Positions 61,328 to 64,000 of a stretch of 64,000 nucleotides of DNA are shown piece after piece; position 1 is the first letter of the stretch, and every line of letters starts with the position of its first letter. The DNA comes from Methanomethylovorans sp041447285 (lineage in GTDB: Archaea; Halobacteriota; Methanosarcinia; Methanosarcinales; Methanosarcinaceae): contig NZ_JBGMEB010000017.1 in the NCBI RefSeq assembly GCF_041447285.1, positions 36,769 through 100,768 of the forward strand, read 5' to 3'. Made by a program: the position numbers and the translations under genes. The notes under the pieces were generated by a model. The model was not told where the DNA came from. It did no database searches and saw only the letters and a list, made by a program, of their open reading frames with translations.

Positions 61328-62086
61328 TTAGAGGCCAAATACCCTTATAGTATTTTTCCTGGTGATATCTGCTATTTCTTTTTCTTCTATTCCTTTTAAT
61401 TTTGCAATCCATGGAATCGAATCCAGAACGAATGCAGGTTCATTCCTGCCTTTGCGGGGTGAAAGATATGGGCTGTCCGTCTCCAGAAGCATGTGCTCTA
61501 ATGGTACTTCTCTCGCGATTTCCCGGTGGTGTTCCGAAAAACAGACCAAAGTAGGAACTGAGATGAAATGTCCGGCATCTACTACATTGCTCATGGTTTC
61601 AAGATTCCCTCCATAGCAGTGAAATACTACTTTTTCAAGGTGCCCTGACAATCCCAGTGCAACATTTTCTGCCTCTCTGCCGTGTATCACAAGAGGTTTA
61701 TTGTATTTGTCTGCAAGCTCTATGACTTGCTTAAACACTTCTATCTGCCTGTCTCTTTCAGTATTTGATGTGAAGTAATGGTAGTCAAGACCGGCTTCTC
61801 CGATTCCGACTATTTCATTGACGTGATCTTCTATAAAATTCAACATGCTGTTTACTTGTTCATCAGTGGCTTCTGGTGAAAGGTGGGGGCTGAATCCCAG
61901 AGTTGCGTGTATGTAGTCATATTTCTGTGCAAGCTCAAGAGTTGAGATATTGGTCTTTGGATCAACCCCTGAATTGATCATCTGGTCTACGCCAGCATCA
62001 AAAGCGCGTTGTATAGCTGTTTCTCTATCCTTATTGAATTTTGGAAAATCAAGATGGCAGTGTGAATCTATAACTTGGAAGTCCAT
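61328..62086 (-). CDS. tatD: TatD-family metal-dependent hydrolase (putative DNase)
   Basis: 252 residues: VIDSHCHLDFPKF (H-x-H), IVGIGEAGLDYHYFTS (Glu), KPLVIHGREAENV (His), VFHCYGGNLETM (His) and MLLETDSPYLSPRKG (Asp) are the five-ligand TatD metal site. Bacterial members have 3'-5' exonuclease or tRNA-DNase activity. It heads the three-gene minus-strand operon. Confidence 0.92.
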   Translation of the reverse strand: MDFQVIDSHCHLDFPKFNKDRETAIQRAFDAGVDQMINSGVDPKTNISTLELAQKYDYIHATLGFSPHLSPEATDEQVNSMLNFIEDHVNEIVGIGEAGLDYHYFTSNTERDRQIEVFKQVIELADKYNKPLVIHGREAENVALGLSGHLEKVVFHCYGGNLETMSNVVDAGHFISVPTLVCFSEHHREIAREVPLEHMLLETDSPYLSPRKGRNEPAFVLDSIPWIAKLKGIEEKEIADITRKNTIRVFGL

Positions 62087-62213
62087 GATTGCTTCTTATT
62101 GGCTGCTGGAGTCATAAAGGGAACGATTCAGGAGATCTATATACTACAGTTGATCACAGGTTTAAATAAGAAAAGATATTCCAGGCATTGATGCCTGGTG
62201 ATAAAAATTGCAG

Positions 62214-63725
62214 TTACTGCATATTCCACAATTTTTTCTTGTCAAGCAGGATGTTTATAGCTGTTACAAGTGCATCAACTGATGCTGTCACAATATCAGT
62301 GCTTGCAGCATGGGCTGTAACCATACGTCCATCTTCATCCTCTACTCCAATCGTGACCTCAGCAAGAGCATCGGCTCCTCCGGTAATGGCCTCAATACGG
62401 AAGTCTCGTATCTTGACCTTTGTGTATCCAGCTATCATTTGCTGTACTGCTTTAACAGCTGCATCAACTGGTCCAGTACCAATGTTAGAGGCTACTGCTT
62501 CATCGTTGCCAATAATAGCCCTGACGACTGCAGTGGGCGTTGTGAGGTTGCTTGTCATCACTGAGAGTTCCTTGAGTTTTATAGTCTCGCTGCCAAGGTT
62601 CCTTCCCAGTACGTCTGATGCAACAGCATGCAGATCGGCATCACAGATACGCTTTCCTTTGTCAGCTATGGCTTTTATCCTCTTGACTATCTCATCAAGT
62701 TGTTCTTCGGTGGTCTGGATACCAGCATCTTCCAGAGATTTCTGAACAGCGTGCTTACCCGCGTGCTTACCAAGTACTATACGCCTTTTATGTCCTACCA
62801 TCTCAGGCGTCATGATACCAGGTTCGAATGTGTCGGCCTTGGTGAGTACTCCATGTGTATGGATGCCTGACTCGTGGGCAAAGGCATTCTCGCCAACGAT
62901 AGGTGTGTTTGGAGGCATGTGTACGCCTGTATAATTTTCCACCATTTTAGATGTCTCGAGCAGGTATTCCGTCTTGATGTTGGTTTTTGCGCCATAAATT
63001 GATTCCAGGCACATAACTACCTCTGCAAGATTCGCGTTTCCAGCTCTTTCTCCTATTCCATTTACAGTCACTTGGATCTGGCTTGCTCCGGCTTCTGCTG
63101 CCATAAGGCTGTTAGCCACAGCTATGCCGAAATCATTGTGACAATGAACATCTATGGGGATTTTTACTTCCTTATGAATCGCATCTACCAACTGGTACAT
63201 GCGGGAAGGGGACATTATTCCTACAGTATCAGGTACATTGATAATGTCACAACCTGCTCCCTGTACTGCTTTGTATACCTGTGTAAGGTACTCAAGATCA
63301 GTGCGGGTAGCATCCATGGCTGAGAACATACACTTTATTCCATGGTCCTTGATATACTGTACTGCATCCACAGCCATTGTGAGCACTTCTTCTTTGCTCT
63401 TCTTTATGGTGTGGATCCTCTGGATATCAGATGTGGATACAAATGTGTGTATCATGTCCACGTCAGTGTCCAGGCATGCATCCAGATCCTTAGTCAGCAC
63501 TCTTGCAAGACCACACACATCCAGCTTGAGACCTTCGTTGGCGATAGCTTTTACAGACAGTTTATCTCCTTCAGAGGAAATAGGAAACCCGGCTTCAAGA
63601 ACATCTACTCCAAGTTTGTCCAGTTGCCTTGCAATTTTGAGCTTCTGGTCATTAGTCAGAGAGACTCCAGGGGTCTGTTCACCATCGCGCAGTGTGGTAT
63701 CGAAAATAGTGATTTTTTTGTTCAA
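62214..63725 (-). CDS. leuA: 2-Isopropylmalate synthase (or close paralogue)
   Basis: 503 residues. ITIFDTTLRDGEQTPGVSLT, VDVLEAGFPISSEGD, MIHTFVSTSDIQRIH, IINVPDTVGIMSP, the metal motif VHCHNDFGIAVANS and VNGIGERAGNANLAEVV are LeuA-family signatures; EAGFP and INVPDTVG favour LeuA over citramalate synthase. A C-terminal regulatory LeuA_dimer domain (about 380-500) is present for leucine feedback. The only possible start in frame is a TTG at 63725, with a TGA ten codons upstream. Methanogens carry LeuA, CimA and AksA paralogues, so specificity needs comparison. Confidence 0.82.
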   Translation of the reverse strand: MNKKITIFDTTLRDGEQTPGVSLTNDQKLKIARQLDKLGVDVLEAGFPISSEGDKLSVKAIANEGLKLDVCGLARVLTKDLDACLDTDVDMIHTFVSTSDIQRIHTIKKSKEEVLTMAVDAVQYIKDHGIKCMFSAMDATRTDLEYLTQVYKAVQGAGCDIINVPDTVGIMSPSRMYQLVDAIHKEVKIPIDVHCHNDFGIAVANSLMAAEAGASQIQVTVNGIGERAGNANLAEVVMCLESIYGAKTNIKTEYLLETSKMVENYTGVHMPPNTPIVGENAFAHESGIHTHGVLTKADTFEPGIMTPEMVGHKRRIVLGKHAGKHAVQKSLEDAGIQTTEEQLDEIVKRIKAIADKGKRICDADLHAVASDVLGRNLGSETIKLKELSVMTSNLTTPTAVVRAIIGNDEAVASNIGTGPVDAAVKAVQQMIAGYTKVKIRDFRIEAITGGADALAEVTIGVEDEDGRMVTAHAASTDIVTASVDALVTAINILLDKKKLWNMQ

Positions 63726-63797
63726 CAGCGGTTCAGTGTTATAAAAAACGATCCCTCAGTTGCATTTCTGCGCTCATAGTAATCATGAAGTTGTGTT

Positions 63798-63820
63798 AAG
63801 CTATCATATATATACCTTTC
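63798..63820 (-). promoter_or_regulatory. BRE/TATA promoter of leuA
   Basis: Minus-strand GAAAGGTATATATATGATAG has a BRE-like GAAAG and TATA at about 63801-63812. The leader to the TTG start would be about 55 nt. Confidence 0.6.
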
Positions 63821-63878
63821 TATTCTCTTCTCGCAATTCGTGCAAAGTTGGTTATGAGTTCTACTCCACACGACAGGT

Positions 63879-64000
63879 ATTTATAGTAGTGTGTACTTCT
63901 AGGGGTGCTCGCAAGGGGCTTTGCGGCGCGGAAACGCAATGCAGCTCGCTTGAGAGATCTAAAGTTAAGCAATCATCGATAAATGTTCGTTTTTGCATGT
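63879..64000 (+). ncRNA. Promoter and 5' part of an unidentified GC-rich structured RNA (cut by window edge)
   Basis: A TATA box TATTTATAG (63879-63887) lies about 25 bases before an abruptly GC-rich stretch (63902-63957). The stretch folds with CTCgCAAG (63908-63915) against CTTGaGAG (63949-63956) and an inner TTGCG/CGCAA stem. No ribosome site or convincing frame is present. It could be a stable ncRNA or a riboswitch leader of a gene beyond the window. The opening resembles the start of a TPP riboswitch (GGGGTGC...TGAGA), but the required ACCC partner is not found before 64000. Confidence 0.4.

Noticed and set aside
63960..63980. 5S rRNA fragment suggested by AAAGTTAAGC
   Set aside because: The surrounding bases do not match the 5S loop context, and no 5S helix I pairing is possible here.
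63901..64000. TPP riboswitch
   Set aside because: The opening GGGGTGC and a later TGAGA look suggestive, but the required ACCC strand and ACCTGAT segment are not present before the window ends.

Overview
The window looks like a chromosome segment of a methylotrophic methanogenic archaeon of the order Methanosarcinales (Methanosarcinaceae-like; the genus cannot be fixed from sequence reading alone). The evidence is a porGDAB pyruvate:ferredoxin oxidoreductase operon, archaeal DnaG, a three-OB-fold RPA, HerA-NurA, archaeosine synthase ArcS, an archaeal MetE-type methylcobalamin:homocysteine methyltransferase, UPF0200/UPF0201/UPF0058 proteins, TATA/BRE promoters, a tRNA-Lys, and disaggregatase-type surface proteins of the kind known from Methanosarcina. 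Composition is moderately AT-rich, with an even more AT-rich island near 26.1-29.4 kb.

Layout. (1) 1-9.9 kb is a cell-surface locus. Two disaggregatase-like beta-helix proteins (one cut by the left edge) flank a lipid-linked glycan flippase, a polysaccharide deacetylase-like protein, a FemAB-like transferase and a GNAT acetyltransferase, so enzymes that build or decorate a surface polysaccharide lie beside proteins that may bind or cut it. (2) 10.3-19.2 kb is mixed metabolism: methyltransferase, Fe-S aldo/keto reductase, zinc-ribbon protein, QueG-like reductase, a VOC gene with an apparent 3' frameshift, a SulP transporter, a flavoprotein and endonuclease III. (3) 19.3-25.9 kb holds porGDAB, a tRNA dihydrouridine synthase, a universal stress protein and a tightly overlapping UPF0200/UPF0201/TIM-barrel operon.

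(4) 26.1-29.4 kb is an AT-rich accessory island: a membrane protein of unknown family, two very small proteins and a predicted papain/C39-like cysteine peptidase, followed by a MITE-like element, a ribbon-helix-helix regulator and tRNA-Lys(CUU). This is the best candidate for an undescribed system. (5) 30-39 kb carries HerA-NurA, a sodium:solute symporter, MetE, a SpoIIM-like membrane protein and a KaiC-like ATPase. (6) 39-46 kb has an atypical EF-Tu/SelB-like GTPase, an archaeal RNA ligase and five consecutive CBS-domain genes.

(7) 46-56 kb is rich in information processing: RPA, the tRNA 2'-phosphotransferase KptA, the RNA cyclase RtcA, a CoA-disulfide-reductase-like flavoprotein, DnaG with a structured upstream region, UPF0058, RimI-like and ArcS. 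(8) 56-63.7 kb has a GlcD/GlcF-like oxidase pair, a YgiQ radical SAM protein, an MBL hydrolase, TatD and LeuA. The right edge carries the promoter and 5' part of a GC-rich structured RNA that I could not identify. Several starts were moved downstream to the ATG or TTG that sits behind a clear Shine-Dalgarno sequence.
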